NCBI GenBank assembly: GCA_016235445.1
Contig: JACRLB010000017.1
Coordinates: 1-64,000, forward strand
Length of the DNA: 64,000 nt
Reading direction: 5' to 3'
Origin: Chloroflexota bacterium
GTDB taxonomy: Bacteria; Chloroflexota; Anaerolineae; Anaerolineales; Villigracilaceae
The notes beneath the pieces were generated by a model. The model ran no database searches. It worked only from the letters and a program-made list of their open reading frames with translations, and was not told where the DNA came from. Position numbers and translations under genes: made by a program. Within the stretch, counting starts at the first letter, position 1; every line of letters begins with the position of its first letter. Shown here piece after piece: positions 49,627-58,911 of the stretch.

Positions 49627-50726
49627 AAGTTTGATTCGACTGCGTCCAATAAAATCTTGACCGATTTTTCCCATGTAAATAATTGTGCCTGCTCGTACCC
49701 TGCTGAAATAAGTCTTTGCCGAAGTTTCGCGTCAGAAGCCATCTTGATTAACCCTTGAGCAATTGACTCGACGCTATAGGCATCCACGATCAATGCGGCG
49801 TCTCCAGCCACCTCTGGGATGGATGTTTGATCGGAAACCATCAGCGGCGTGCCGCATTGGAAGGCTTCCAGAATCGGCAAGCCGAGTCCCTCAAACAAGG
49901 ATGGGTAAATCGCAAATTGGGCTAATGAATAGAGTGCCGCCATATCTTCGACAGGGACTTGTCCCATTCTATGGACTCGAGCTGACAGGCGTTCCAATTG
50001 TTTATCCAATTCTTTTGTGTTCCAGCTGACTTGTCCCGTAAAATATAAATGGTGTGGAATTTTTTCCTGAACCTTTTCAAAGGCTTCCAGCAGGCGCGGA
50101 AAGTTTTTTCGGGGAGAAAGGTTTGTTGGGTAAAAAATAAAAGTATCGGGCAGGTTATATTTTTTTCGGACTGCTTCCAATCGAGAAGCGTCTTTCACCC
50201 GCTGATATTGTTCAGATGCGGCTCCGTAGAGATTGTAAATGCGTTTCGGCTCCACCTTCAAAAGTCGGATGACATCCCGGCGTGTAAATTCCGAAATCGT
50301 AAATATCAGCGCGGAGTGGCGCGCGGCAAATTTCATCGCTGTGCGCGTGTATAATGTGGCTGATGGCTTATAAGCATTCAACGACGGATAAAAATATCCC
50401 AAATCCAGCATGATTGGAACTTTGCCTGCCGGACTCCATAGCGGTATTGTCCCTTTTGGATGGATGACCAGGTCCAAATGGTCGCGCAGTAATGCAAGCG
50501 GCAGGAAGAGATGATCCCATAAGAATGCGTTATTTCCAGGCACAACGCGTTCATTTGCCGCCGCAAACCTGCCCAACAGCCGCGATGTATTGTAGTAAAT
50601 AAAAATAGCGTGTCTGCCCGCTGCTTGACGAACCATTTCGCCTGTGAGGCCAGCGATGTATTCATTCGGGCCGCTGGCGAATGAGTTCAGGCCGCGCGCG
50701 GAGATTCCAATTCTCAAGCGTTTCAT
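49623..50726 (-). CDS. GT4-family glycosyltransferase
   Basis: A 367-residue GT-B enzyme on the minus strand, convergent with asnB and overlapping it by 4 bp. LRIGISARGLNSFASGPNEY near residue 4 is the start; FIFYPTNLSPRKNFPRLLEA near 195 opens the donor domain; YPSLFEGLGLPILEAFQCGT near 273 holds the E-x7-E motif. It is similar in pattern to mannosyltransferases of the WbaZ/MtfB type. It breaks the strand order of the locus, a hint of modular assembly. Confidence 0.88.
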   Translation of the reverse strand: MKRLRIGISARGLNSFASGPNEYIAGLTGEMVRQAAGRHAIFIYYNTSRLLGRFAAANERVVPGNNAFLWDHLFLPLALLRDHLDLVIHPKGTIPLWSPAGKVPIMLDLGYFYPSLNAYKPSATLYTRTAMKFAARHSALIFTISEFTRRDVIRLLKVEPKRIYNLYGAASEQYQRVKDASRLEAVRKKYNLPDTFIFYPTNLSPRKNFPRLLEAFEKVQEKIPHHLYFTGQVSWNTKELDKQLERLSARVHRMGQVPVEDMAALYSLAQFAIYPSLFEGLGLPILEAFQCGTPLMVSDQTSIPEVAGDAALIVDAYSVESIAQGLIKMASDAKLRQRLISAGYEQAQLFTWEKSVKILLDAVESNF

Positions 50727-50790
50727 AAAGAAAATTCCTTTTGCTTCAATTCTACCAAAAGTAATTGGAGTATCCCTGATTGGAGATAAG

Positions 50791-51492
50791 ATGCCCTTTT
50801 ATGATAATTTTTCTGCCATACAACCAACTGGTCTGGGAAGCCAGATGGCTCGCAGGATTGCAATTAACCAGATGAACTTGATTCTAAAACATCATTCCAA
50901 AGTGCGGGATGTGCTCGAGTTGGGACCGGGGCGCGGCCCGTTTGCCGGGCAATGCCAGCAGCGTCAATTGACTTACACCTGCGCGGATATCTCTGCGCGT
51001 TTATTGAGTGACCTAAAACAATTGCCGCGCCGTGTGCAGGCGCTTGTTCCGCCTCTTCCGTTTGCTTCGAATCAATTTGATGTGTCCTTTGCCGCCAATT
51101 TTCTCGAACACATGCTGGATTTTCGTCAGGCGTATGATCTTGTGGATGAAATGAATCGGGTTGTCCGCCCCGGTGGATTGGTTTGCCATTGCGTACCCAA
51201 CGTCATGGAGTGGGGTCTGCAATTTTGGAACGGTGATTACACTCATAGCTTTCCCACCACGCCGCGCCGCGCCGCGCAGCTTTATTTGGATCTGGGTCTG
51301 CGCGACATCGCCATTTATCCCTTCTCTGGCCCGTGGATGGGACCGCTCGCGCATTTTGGTAACTTGATCGGGAAGATGATGCCCGTCTGGTTCACAGGGC
51401 ATGGAGCCATGCCAACCTCGAAGTTTACGAAAGCGCTTTATAGCGCCAAGACAACTTTTTTAGCCAGTTTTATGATTATTGGGCGAAAGTAG
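50791..51492 (+). CDS. SAM-dependent methyltransferase
   Basis: A 233-residue class I methyltransferase. VLELGPGRGPFAGQC near residue 44 is motif I, CADISARLL near 65 motif II, and LPFASNQFDVSFAANFLEHM near 90 leads to the VRPGGLVCH motif near 125. It starts at the ATG at 50791 with GGAG 7 nt upstream. It probably methylates a sugar or lipid of the locus. Confidence 0.85.
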   Translation: MPFYDNFSAIQPTGLGSQMARRIAINQMNLILKHHSKVRDVLELGPGRGPFAGQCQQRQLTYTCADISARLLSDLKQLPRRVQALVPPLPFASNQFDVSFAANFLEHMLDFRQAYDLVDEMNRVVRPGGLVCHCVPNVMEWGLQFWNGDYTHSFPTTPRRAAQLYLDLGLRDIAIYPFSGPWMGPLAHFGNLIGKMMPVWFTGHGAMPTSKFTKALYSAKTTFLASFMIIGRK

Positions 51493-51505
51493 ACAAAAGC
51501 TATCC

Positions 51506-52024
51506 ATGCTAAAAAAAATATTGGGCTATATTTTTCGTGTTGGAACGCGAATGGTTTGGAAGCCGCTATACTATATTCTGCTCGTTAATCCTCTGCGGGA
51601 ATGGATGTTGACACTTAAAGTTACACAGATTGGAAAAGGAATTACCTTTAAACCGGAGTTTGATGTGTTTGGGGATGGCAGGGTCTTTATTGGAAACAAT
51701 GTCCAGCTGTTTGATTTATTTATCAACTCAGTCAATGCAGAAGTGCATATTGATGATAATGCTTTCTTTGGGCATCGAGTCATGTTGATTACTGGAAATC
51801 ATGACTATACACTTTTGGGGCTTGAAAGGCAGGCGAATGTGAGCGGAAAAGATATTCATATTGGGGAAGGCGCGTGGATTGGTTCAGGTTCAATTATTTT
51901 GGGTGGAGTCACGGTTGGCAGACATGCGGTGATCGCCGCGGGTTCCGTCGTGGTCAAAGATATCCCCGAATATTGGATCGCTGGCGGTGTTCCTGCCAGG
52001 AATATAAAACCCATCATAAAATAA
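51506..52024 (+). CDS. Hexapeptide-repeat acyltransferase
   Basis: A 172-residue left-handed beta-helix acetyltransferase of the WcaF/maltose acetyltransferase type. Repeats run from IGKGITF near 41 onward, the catalytic His lies in ITGNHDYTLLG near 95, and GAWIGSGSIILGGVTVGRHA near 121 and AGGVPARNIKPI at the end are typical. It would acetylate a sugar. The start overlaps nothing; the in-frame TTG at 51479 is rejected as it overlaps the methyltransferase. Confidence 0.88.
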   Translation: MLKKILGYIFRVGTRMVWKPLYYILLVNPLREWMLTLKVTQIGKGITFKPEFDVFGDGRVFIGNNVQLFDLFINSVNAEVHIDDNAFFGHRVMLITGNHDYTLLGLERQANVSGKDIHIGEGAWIGSGSIILGGVTVGRHAVIAAGSVVVKDIPEYWIAGGVPARNIKPIIK

Positions 52025-52055
52025 AACCGTTGAATTTAAAGCTCAGGTAATCAAT

Positions 52056-53039
52056 TTGGATAATAAACGAGCAGTTCCGCAAAAATATAAACTTCTGATC
52101 AATGTTGCAAAGATCCTTGGTTCTGCCTTTCTTTTGATCTGGGCCACCTTCGGTTTGGATTGGGTTAAATTTGGCAGGGTACTTACCGAAATAAACTTGT
52201 GGTATTTATTATTGACTCCAGTTGTGTACGCCATGAATAACACGTTTTCGGCCCTGCGCTGGCAGGTTATCCTAAAGCAATGGGACATTGAACCAGGCAC
52301 ATGGAGGTTATGGAAAATTTACTTGATCTCCTCTTTCTGGGGAAACTTTCTGCCATCCACCATCGGCGGAGACGGCTATCGTTTTCTCGCTTTGCGCTCC
52401 CTTCCGAATGCGGGCAAGACCAAAATTTTTTCTTCTCTTCTGCTGGACAGATTATACGGATATGTAGCACTGGTCATTGTCCATTTTATGGTTGTCATCT
52501 TTTACTGGCGCGGTCTGCAAAACTCGACTTTTCTAGTGAATGTTGAACTGGCTATTTTTGCTGCTGCGATACTATTGGGCATAGTGTGGTTAGCCGCTGG
52601 GCGCTTCTTAAATTCCAGAAATACTGAAACTTCTTCTTCTGGCTGGCTGACTCGTATTGTAAATAAGATCAGCGAAATCTTCTTGCTCTTTAAAGGACAA
52701 GACTGGCGCATCTCTGCCTGGGGACTTTTCTACTCGGCGCTATTCGTCAGCACGGTTGCCATTGCCTGGCAAATCTATTACCTCGCCGCAGGCGTGCAGG
52801 TGGATTGGGGCATCGCTTTCTATGCCGCAACACTGATCGGTATTCTGGGCATACTACCCATCACATTGAATGGCATTGGCATCATGGAACTCTGTCAGGT
52901 GACCATTCTAAACTGGCAGGGACTGCCGGTTGAGAAGGCAATCCTTGCCGCATTTCTTACCCGTATCATGCTGGTGATTTTAACCCTGCCCGGCGGATTA
53001 CTTTATATGCTGAATGGTTTTAAAGTATCCTCTGATTGA
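52056..53039 (+). CDS. UPF0104/AglD-like flippase-type membrane protein (second copy)
   Basis: A 327-residue protein with about 8 spans. ISSFWGNFLPSTIGGDGYRF near 88 and ITLNGIGIMELCQVTILNW near 271 are the family signatures also seen in 45662-46576. Starts with TTG (LDNKRAVPQ), with a weak AGG upstream. It is divergent from the first copy, so it is not a recent duplication. Proposed role: lipid-linked sugar flipping. Confidence 0.8.
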   Translation: MDNKRAVPQKYKLLINVAKILGSAFLLIWATFGLDWVKFGRVLTEINLWYLLLTPVVYAMNNTFSALRWQVILKQWDIEPGTWRLWKIYLISSFWGNFLPSTIGGDGYRFLALRSLPNAGKTKIFSSLLLDRLYGYVALVIVHFMVVIFYWRGLQNSTFLVNVELAIFAAAILLGIVWLAAGRFLNSRNTETSSSGWLTRIVNKISEIFLLFKGQDWRISAWGLFYSALFVSTVAIAWQIYYLAAGVQVDWGIAFYAATLIGILGILPITLNGIGIMELCQVTILNWQGLPVEKAILAAFLTRIMLVILTLPGGLLYMLNGFKVSSD

Positions 53040-53115
53040 AATTCTTTTTATTTGACAGCATAATATTGGTTGATTTGACGCCATGGAAGCGTTTGTAAGT
53101 TTGCAGGTTTTTTGA

Positions 53116-55215
53116 ATGTTTACTAAACATCTCCGGAGCAGGTTGATGAAAGAGAATTTTAGCAGATCGTCGCTTTTAATCCTGATGGTTTATCTAGTCA
53201 CCAAATCCTGTTTTGGATTCCAGAAAATCGCATTTGGCACAGGCATATTGTTAGGCGGATATTCCTTGAAGTGGGGCGCGGCTTTTGTTATCTATGTTGT
53301 AGTTTGTATATTTATGGCTGCGTTCTCAGCGTTGGCGTTATGGCAAAGGGAGATACTTCAACCGATCGTTGAGAAATTGATCGCATTCCGCGAACGGCTG
53401 GGACATGTGCGCTGGCTTGCTGTTCTCCTCGTTTTTATTTCTCCACTATGGTTTTTTCAATTTACGCCCTGGGGGTTGGTGTTTAGCGACATTTATATCC
53501 GCGTGCTGGTCTGGTTTCTGGTGATTCTTGCATTTGCATTCTTCATCAAAAAAGGAAACGCTTTATTCGGGTGGGCTGAATTCTTCGTCGCGCTTCTTCT
53601 GACCTCCAGCGAATTTGTCATTGCCGTTCCATTCATGAACGTGACAGATTATCCGTTTTCATTGGGCTGGTCCGAAGGAAACCGCATGTGGGATTATTCC
53701 ATCATGTTCGGCAGGCATCTTTATAATTATCCCGCTGATAAACAAATTTATGCTTTGATCGATGTTGGCAGGCAGTTTATCGGCGGACTGCCTTTTATCA
53801 TGCCTGGCCTCACCATTGGAATGGAAAGATTTTGGATCGCATTGACGGTCATCCTTCCTTATCTTTTGCTTGGCATGGCGGCCTTTCGTTTCGTTCGCGC
53901 GGACCGAAAAATCTGGTTGTTGGCCACGCTGTGGGCGCTGATCTTCCTCAAGCAGGGACCCATCCACCCGCCGCTTGTTCTCTGCGCCGTGATTGTGGCC
54001 CTGCTCTGGAGAAGTCCGCTTTGGGTTGCGCTTCCCATCATAGCTCTCACAGGGTACGCCGCCGAGGAGAGTCGCTACACCTGGTTATTTGCCCCAGGCA
54101 TGTGGATCGGCATGTTGGAATTGGCCGGGGCCGCTTTACAAACCAAAAGGTTGACCATCAACTCATGGAGCCGGGCAATTTTGCTTGGACTTGTCGGAAT
54201 GGCTGGCGGATATTTTGGGCCCAAAGTTGCCGGTCTATTGGCGGGCAACTCAGCCGCAGGCGTTGCAATTTCTGCAAGCAGTATTGCGGCAAATGTTTCC
54301 GACCAGCCTCTGCTATGGTATCGCCTGCTCCCGAACGCTACTTATGGAATTGGCATTCTGGCAGGTTTGTTGATTGCCGTTTCACCGTTGATCATTATTC
54401 TGGTTTATTTGACTGCCAGCAAAAAGTGGGTTTTGAATGTCTGGCAGGGACTGGCTCTAATAGCGCCGTTACTCGCCTTCCTTGGCGTTGGGTTAATTGC
54501 CAGCACAAAAATTGGCGGGGGCGGCGACCTTCACAACATGGATATGTTTCTGATCGGGCTTATGTTTGTCGCCGTACTAGCTTGGCAAAAAGGTGGAAAA
54601 GAATGGCTCGCAACTATCGATCTTGCTCCCCTCTCGATCAAGTTTATTCTTCTTTTGCTTTTTGCTTTGCCCGGGCTTCGATCTTTGCAGGTAATGCGTT
54701 CATTTGATTTTGCTGAAGACGCATCATGGCTGGCCGCGCTGACAGATGCGCCCACTGAGAAATCCCTCGACATGTACCCGGCCCAGGCCGTGACAGATGC
54801 CGCCCTGCAAACCATACGCGAGGAAATAGCGCTCGCGCAATCCCAGGGCGGGGAGGTGCTCTTCATGGACCAGCGGCAATTGCTGACTTTTGGCTTCATT
54901 ACCGACGTGCCGCTTGTGGCCGAATATGAAAAAAAATTATTAATGGACGAGGCCTTAAGTTCGAATTCTGCGTACTTTGAAATTTTTTATTCGGATATTT
55001 CTGCACAGCGGTTTGCATTGATTATTTCCGAACCGTTGCGGTCTCCCATTAAAGATAGCTCCTATCAATTTGGCGAAGAGAACAATGCCTGGGTAAAGTG
55101 GGTATCGAACCCGGTCTTATGTTACTATGAGCCAAAAACTACCCTGAAGGAAGTTGGCGTGCAATTGCTTGTGCCAAAACTTGAACCGACAGACTGCCCC
55201 GCCCAACTGCCATAA
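53116..55215 (+). CDS. Large multi-pass membrane protein, GT-C-like
   Basis: A 699-residue protein with about 13 membrane spans and a soluble C-terminal region of about 170 residues. An extracytoplasmic loop with TDYPFSLGWSEGNRMWDYS near residue 177 follows spans 4-5 and has an acidic residue, compatible with GT-C transferases. No exact family recognised. An internal ATG 10 codons on (53146) is an alternative start. Confidence 0.65.
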   Translation: MFTKHLRSRLMKENFSRSSLLILMVYLVTKSCFGFQKIAFGTGILLGGYSLKWGAAFVIYVVVCIFMAAFSALALWQREILQPIVEKLIAFRERLGHVRWLAVLLVFISPLWFFQFTPWGLVFSDIYIRVLVWFLVILAFAFFIKKGNALFGWAEFFVALLLTSSEFVIAVPFMNVTDYPFSLGWSEGNRMWDYSIMFGRHLYNYPADKQIYALIDVGRQFIGGLPFIMPGLTIGMERFWIALTVILPYLLLGMAAFRFVRADRKIWLLATLWALIFLKQGPIHPPLVLCAVIVALLWRSPLWVALPIIALTGYAAEESRYTWLFAPGMWIGMLELAGAALQTKRLTINSWSRAILLGLVGMAGGYFGPKVAGLLAGNSAAGVAISASSIAANVSDQPLLWYRLLPNATYGIGILAGLLIAVSPLIIILVYLTASKKWVLNVWQGLALIAPLLAFLGVGLIASTKIGGGGDLHNMDMFLIGLMFVAVLAWQKGGKEWLATIDLAPLSIKFILLLLFALPGLRSLQVMRSFDFAEDASWLAALTDAPTEKSLDMYPAQAVTDAALQTIREEIALAQSQGGEVLFMDQRQLLTFGFITDVPLVAEYEKKLLMDEALSSNSAYFEIFYSDISAQRFALIISEPLRSPIKDSSYQFGEENNAWVKWVSNPVLCYYEPKTTLKEVGVQLLVPKLEPTDCPAQLP

Positions 55216-55240
55216 GAGACTTGGCTTACTCTTTTTTTGT

Positions 55241-55324
55241 ACACGGATTTCACGGAAAAGACGGAAAAGAACAGCTTTTTATGGTTTCTTCCGTGAATTT
55301 CAGTTTAATCCGTGCTGTCCGTGT
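55241..55324. repeat. CACGG-type palindromic repeat (second member)
   Basis: ACACGGATTTCACGG at the left and CCGTG...GTCCGTGT at the right form an imperfect long hairpin. GAAAAGAACAG in the centre and ACACGGATTT at the edge match the repeat at 29908-30004. It may end transcription of the 53116 gene. Confidence 0.65.
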
Positions 55325-55340
55325 CGCAAAAAAAGAGTTC

Positions 55341-55458
55341 AGGACTTACGCAAAACCTTGAAAGAGTCCACTAATCTCCACAAATTTACGCTAATCCTTT
55401 TAAAAATTCGCGCGGATTGGCGTAGATTAGCGGACAAAAAGCATTCTGCGTAAGTCCT
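55341..55458. mobile_element. MITE-like element with AGGACTTACGCA ends
   Basis: AGGACTTACGCA (55341-55352) and TGCGTAAGTCCT (55447-55458) are perfect inverted ends. The core has the CACTAATC...GATTAGCG palindrome. No clear target duplication. Such ends are typical of IS5-like elements and their MITEs. It lies 35 bp before the methyltransferase start. Confidence 0.7.
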
Positions 55459-55493
55459 AAGTTAAGAAACGCTCTCAAACTAAGGAAACCTTT

Positions 55494-56315
55494 GTGAACA
55501 TCCAGTATTTTTTTCTTCGTCTTGTCCGCCATTTTGTGCCTGAAAATATAGCCCGCTTTCTTTTGAAACACAGGTGGATTATCCGCCCTGGTTTGGAGTC
55601 GAGCGATCCATCAGCGGCGGTGAAACAATATATAGATGTGCTGGCGGCCTGCGGTCAGTCTATTAACGGGAAGCGGGTTCTGGTCTTTGGGTATGGCGGT
55701 CGTTTTGCAGTGGGCGTGGATCTGTTGAAGCGCGGCGCGGCGCATGTGGTGTTGTGTGATCATTTTGTTTTGCTGGATGACGAGCGCAACAGGGAATTAC
55801 TGCCAGCGTATGAAAACTATCTGAAACTCGAGCAGGCCGGGGTTAGGCCGCGAAGCGAATTCATCACCCTACTGCATGGAGATATCCGCGAGGGGCAAAT
55901 CCAGAAGCAGGCGGCGCAAGCGGATGTCATCCTCAGCACTTCTGTCTTTGAACATTTGGATGACGTGGCGGGAATCACAAACGCGCTGGCGAAATTGACT
56001 GCGCCGCAGGGCGTGCATTTGCATTTTGTGGATTTGCGCGATCATTATTTTAAATACCCGTTCGAGATGTTGAAGTATTCCGAAGGCGTGTGGAAAAAAC
56101 TCCTGAACCCCACCAGCAATTTGAATCGTTTTCGATTGGGCGATTATCGGCGAATCTTTGATGTGAATTTTACAAACGTGGAGTTCACGGTGTTGGAGCG
56201 GTTGACGGATGAATTTCACGGGGCGAAGGCGCAGATTCGCGCGGAGTTCCAAACAGGGGATGAGGCTGTGGACGCGGTGACGTTGATCCATGTGATCGCG
56301 AGCCAGCCCAAATAG
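55494..56315 (+). CDS. SAM-dependent methyltransferase
   Basis: A 273-residue class I methyltransferase. VLVFGYGGRFAVGVDLLKRG near residue 59 is a variant of motif I, LSTSVFEHLDDV near 143 is the post-II region. It starts with GTG at 55494, with AAGGA 7 nt upstream. Substrate unknown, probably a sugar in this locus. Confidence 0.8.
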   Translation: MNIQYFFLRLVRHFVPENIARFLLKHRWIIRPGLESSDPSAAVKQYIDVLAACGQSINGKRVLVFGYGGRFAVGVDLLKRGAAHVVLCDHFVLLDDERNRELLPAYENYLKLEQAGVRPRSEFITLLHGDIREGQIQKQAAQADVILSTSVFEHLDDVAGITNALAKLTAPQGVHLHFVDLRDHYFKYPFEMLKYSEGVWKKLLNPTSNLNRFRLGDYRRIFDVNFTNVEFTVLERLTDEFHGAKAQIRAEFQTGDEAVDAVTLIHVIASQPK

Positions 56316-56330
56316 CGCGGAGATTTGCGG

Positions 56331-57977
56331 ATGCAAAACAAGTTGAATTCTTTTTTTTCGCGGTATGAATTTTCGATACCGCTTTTTATTTTTTTTATGT
56401 TCCTTGCGGTTTCCCTGCCGGGGGTGGGTTGGGGCGCGCCTGCGTTGTGGAACCCGGATGAATTAGTCTGGCGTGTGGATAGCGCCCTGCGCGGAGAAAT
56501 GATCTTCGATGTAACTGAACCGGATTTCAATTATCCTTCACTGCCCAAGTACGTTATGTACGCCATTGGCTCGCTGGTGTATGGAACGGGGCGTTCGAGC
56601 TTTGCGTTCATCGTTGCGGCGCGTGCGTTTTCCTGTTTGCTTGGCGCATTGGCTGGGATATTGGTTTACTCCACTGCGCGGATGATCGGCGCGAACAAAC
56701 GCATCTCGGCATTGGCGGGCTTGTTTTACATTGCCAGCGGTGTGGCGGCGGCGAATGGACGCTTTGCCCACAACGATCTTTATTTGCAGTTGTTTGCCAT
56801 CCTTTGTGTGTATTTTATTGTCAAATATCAATACACCAATTCAAGGTTGTGGTTGTACGCCTCTTTCTTTTCGGTGGGGTTGGCGGCTTCGAGCAAGTAC
56901 ACAGGCGGGAGCCTGATTCTCCTGCCGGTGGCGGTGTATTTGATTGTGAACTGGCGCGAGATTCGCGCCCGCTGGCTTGCCATGTTTGGGAGCCTTGTTT
57001 TGGGCGGCCTGATTTCCTATTTGGGTTATGGGCTTGGCACGCCGAAAGCCTTGTTTGACCCCGTGTATTATTTTACGAATGTGATTCCCTCCCTGCGCAA
57101 TTATCCGCAGTATGGATTCAATTCCGGCTCGCCGATTGGGTTGTTTGGTCAGTGGGGGGTGTTCAAAAGCGCGGTTGGAATCTTCGCCTATTACCTGTTT
57201 ATCTTCGCGTTCCTTTGGTTTGCGGGGCGGCTCATCTTGTGGAAAATGGGCAGGGGTTCTTTCGAAGGCAAACAGGCGCAGGGCGTGGGCGTTTTCATCG
57301 CGGCTGTCTTGATCTTCGATTTGCCGTTCATGGTATCCATCAATTACATCGAGCGCTACTTTATCCCCTTCGTTCCGTTTCTGGCGATTCTGGGCGCGTT
57401 ATTCGTGGATGAAGTTCTACGCCTCGCTTCAAGCTGGAAGCTGGCCGCTGTCCATTGGGCTGTTCTTACGCTGTTGGTTTTCGGCCTGGCGTATTCAGGG
57501 TTGCGCCTGGTGAGCGTTGCCCTGCTGTTCGCGAACGATGCGCGCATCCCTGCGGGTGAATATATCGAGTCTATGCGCGGGTATGGGCAGAGCCTTGAAT
57601 ATACGTTGTACCCCCCGCTTGTGAACAAAAAGCAATTCGAGCGGGCGCATAATTACCCGATCTATTTTGTGAAATACCCAACGGACCTTGTGCCCACAGG
57701 CGGACGTTTTGAATACAACCTGGGCGAGCAGGGATTGTTGGAGCGCGACACCGATTATTTTGTGATCGATAGTTACACGTATAACCGTTTGTACACGGAT
57801 ACCGTTTGTGAAACCAATCTTGTGGAATGTGATTTCTTCAAGCGATTGCTGGCTGGCGAGGTCGCGTCCTTCAGGCTGGTAAAGAAATTTACCTACGATC
57901 TACCGCCGTATTTGCCGCATGTTTTCATCTCTGCGGTCAACCCGCAGATTCGGATCTACGAGAGAGTGCGGCAATAA
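56331..57977 (+). CDS. GT39/PMT-like membrane glycosyltransferase
   Basis: A 548-residue GT-C protein. After span 1 comes APALWNPDELVWRVDSALRG (near 36) with the Asp-Glu catalytic-type motif, then FNYPSLPKYVMYAIG near 67. About 11 spans. The loop GRFAHNDLYLQLFAIL near 142 fits dolichyl-phosphate-mannose mannosyltransferase-like enzymes. It probably adds a sugar at the outer face from a polyprenyl donor. Confidence 0.78.
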   Translation: MQNKLNSFFSRYEFSIPLFIFFMFLAVSLPGVGWGAPALWNPDELVWRVDSALRGEMIFDVTEPDFNYPSLPKYVMYAIGSLVYGTGRSSFAFIVAARAFSCLLGALAGILVYSTARMIGANKRISALAGLFYIASGVAAANGRFAHNDLYLQLFAILCVYFIVKYQYTNSRLWLYASFFSVGLAASSKYTGGSLILLPVAVYLIVNWREIRARWLAMFGSLVLGGLISYLGYGLGTPKALFDPVYYFTNVIPSLRNYPQYGFNSGSPIGLFGQWGVFKSAVGIFAYYLFIFAFLWFAGRLILWKMGRGSFEGKQAQGVGVFIAAVLIFDLPFMVSINYIERYFIPFVPFLAILGALFVDEVLRLASSWKLAAVHWAVLTLLVFGLAYSGLRLVSVALLFANDARIPAGEYIESMRGYGQSLEYTLYPPLVNKKQFERAHNYPIYFVKYPTDLVPTGGRFEYNLGEQGLLERDTDYFVIDSYTYNRLYTDTVCETNLVECDFFKRLLAGEVASFRLVKKFTYDLPPYLPHVFISAVNPQIRIYERVRQ

Positions 57978-58170
57978 AGTGACAGCCACCTTTACCCTAA
58001 CTCGGACGAGTCGAAAAAGATTTAACCACAGAGAACACAGAGTCCACGGAGAAAACCCTTTAAAAATCTCTGTGATCTCCGTGATCTCTGTGGTGAGATT
58101 TTCTTGTTTTTTGTACAAGAATTTCATTGATAAGATACTAAAGGGCGCTGCGCAAAGGTGACAGTCGCTT
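57976..58170. mobile_element. Repeat element with GTGACAG ends and a CACAGAG palindrome core
   Basis: AAGTGACAGCCACCTTT at the left and AAAGGTGACAGTCGCTT at the right are inverted with 14 of 17 matches. The core 58024-58094 is a long palindrome made of ACCACAGAG/CTCTGTGGT and iterated 9-mers. The ends match the arms of the terminator at 25481-25517. It lies between convergent genes and probably works as a bidirectional terminator. Confidence 0.65.
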
Positions 58171-58172
58171 CA

Positions 58173-58817
58173 CTACTTTATAAAATTTCCAACCGTGTAC
58201 ACCGTGCCAGCAATGGGCGGTGTACTTTTCATTTCGATTACCTTCCCTTTGGAGAAAACCCTGTGCGCGGCGGCGGCGATTTCCTTTTCAGTGGAAAAAT
58301 GCTCGTCGCGGATATCGTGCCCAAGCATTTTGAACATGAAGACCATGAACGGCTTTTCGACGGGAGTTCCGTACACCATTTGTCCGCCGGGCTTGAGGAT
58401 GCGCTTCACCTCCGCGAAGGCCTGCTCCAGCTCGAGCGGCTTGAGGTGCTCCAATATGCTGATCATCAGTACCGTGTCGAAGGTGTTGTCTTCATAGTAG
58501 GGCATGTGCAACACGTCGCCTTTTTTGAGGAAGAGCGGAATACCCATCGGCTCGAAGACAGACTGGACGGCTTCAATGTCGGCGGTCAGGTCTATGCCGT
58601 GGATTTGCCTGTAGCTGTCGTGCAGGTTGGGGAAGGCCAGCCCCGTTCCAAAGCCGACTTCGAGGATGCGTTCGCCGCCGGTGCATTCGCCCAGGGCCAG
58701 TTCCACGCGGCGGCGGTACATTTTTCCGAAGATGGGCCAGTAATAATATTTGATCGGGTCGAGATCGTTGACGCCTTTGTATTTTTCAGCGGGGAGCAGT
58801 TTTAGTTTTGGGGGCAT
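58173..58817 (-). CDS. SAM-dependent methyltransferase (Methyltransf_11)
   Basis: A 214-residue enzyme. ILEVGFGTGLAFPNLHD near residue 52 is motif I, GIDLTADIEAVQ near 74 motif II, LHMPYYEDNTFDTVLMISIL near 104 and RILKPGGQMVYGTPVEKP near 140 the post-motifs. The start ATG at 58817 has AAGGAAA upstream. It is probably a sugar or lipid methyltransferase; it sits downstream of the fused methyltransferase/GT2 gene on the same strand. Confidence 0.85.
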   Translation of the reverse strand: MPPKLKLLPAEKYKGVNDLDPIKYYYWPIFGKMYRRRVELALGECTGGERILEVGFGTGLAFPNLHDSYRQIHGIDLTADIEAVQSVFEPMGIPLFLKKGDVLHMPYYEDNTFDTVLMISILEHLKPLELEQAFAEVKRILKPGGQMVYGTPVEKPFMVFMFKMLGHDIRDEHFSTEKEIAAAAHRVFSKGKVIEMKSTPPIAGTVYTVGNFIK

Positions 58818-58911
58818 TGAAATTTCCTTGAATAAAATTTTGTACCGCAACGTTCACGTTGCGCGTGTTTAGCGGCGTAAACTGCCACTTGCAAGATAAA
58901 TCTTGCGGTAC

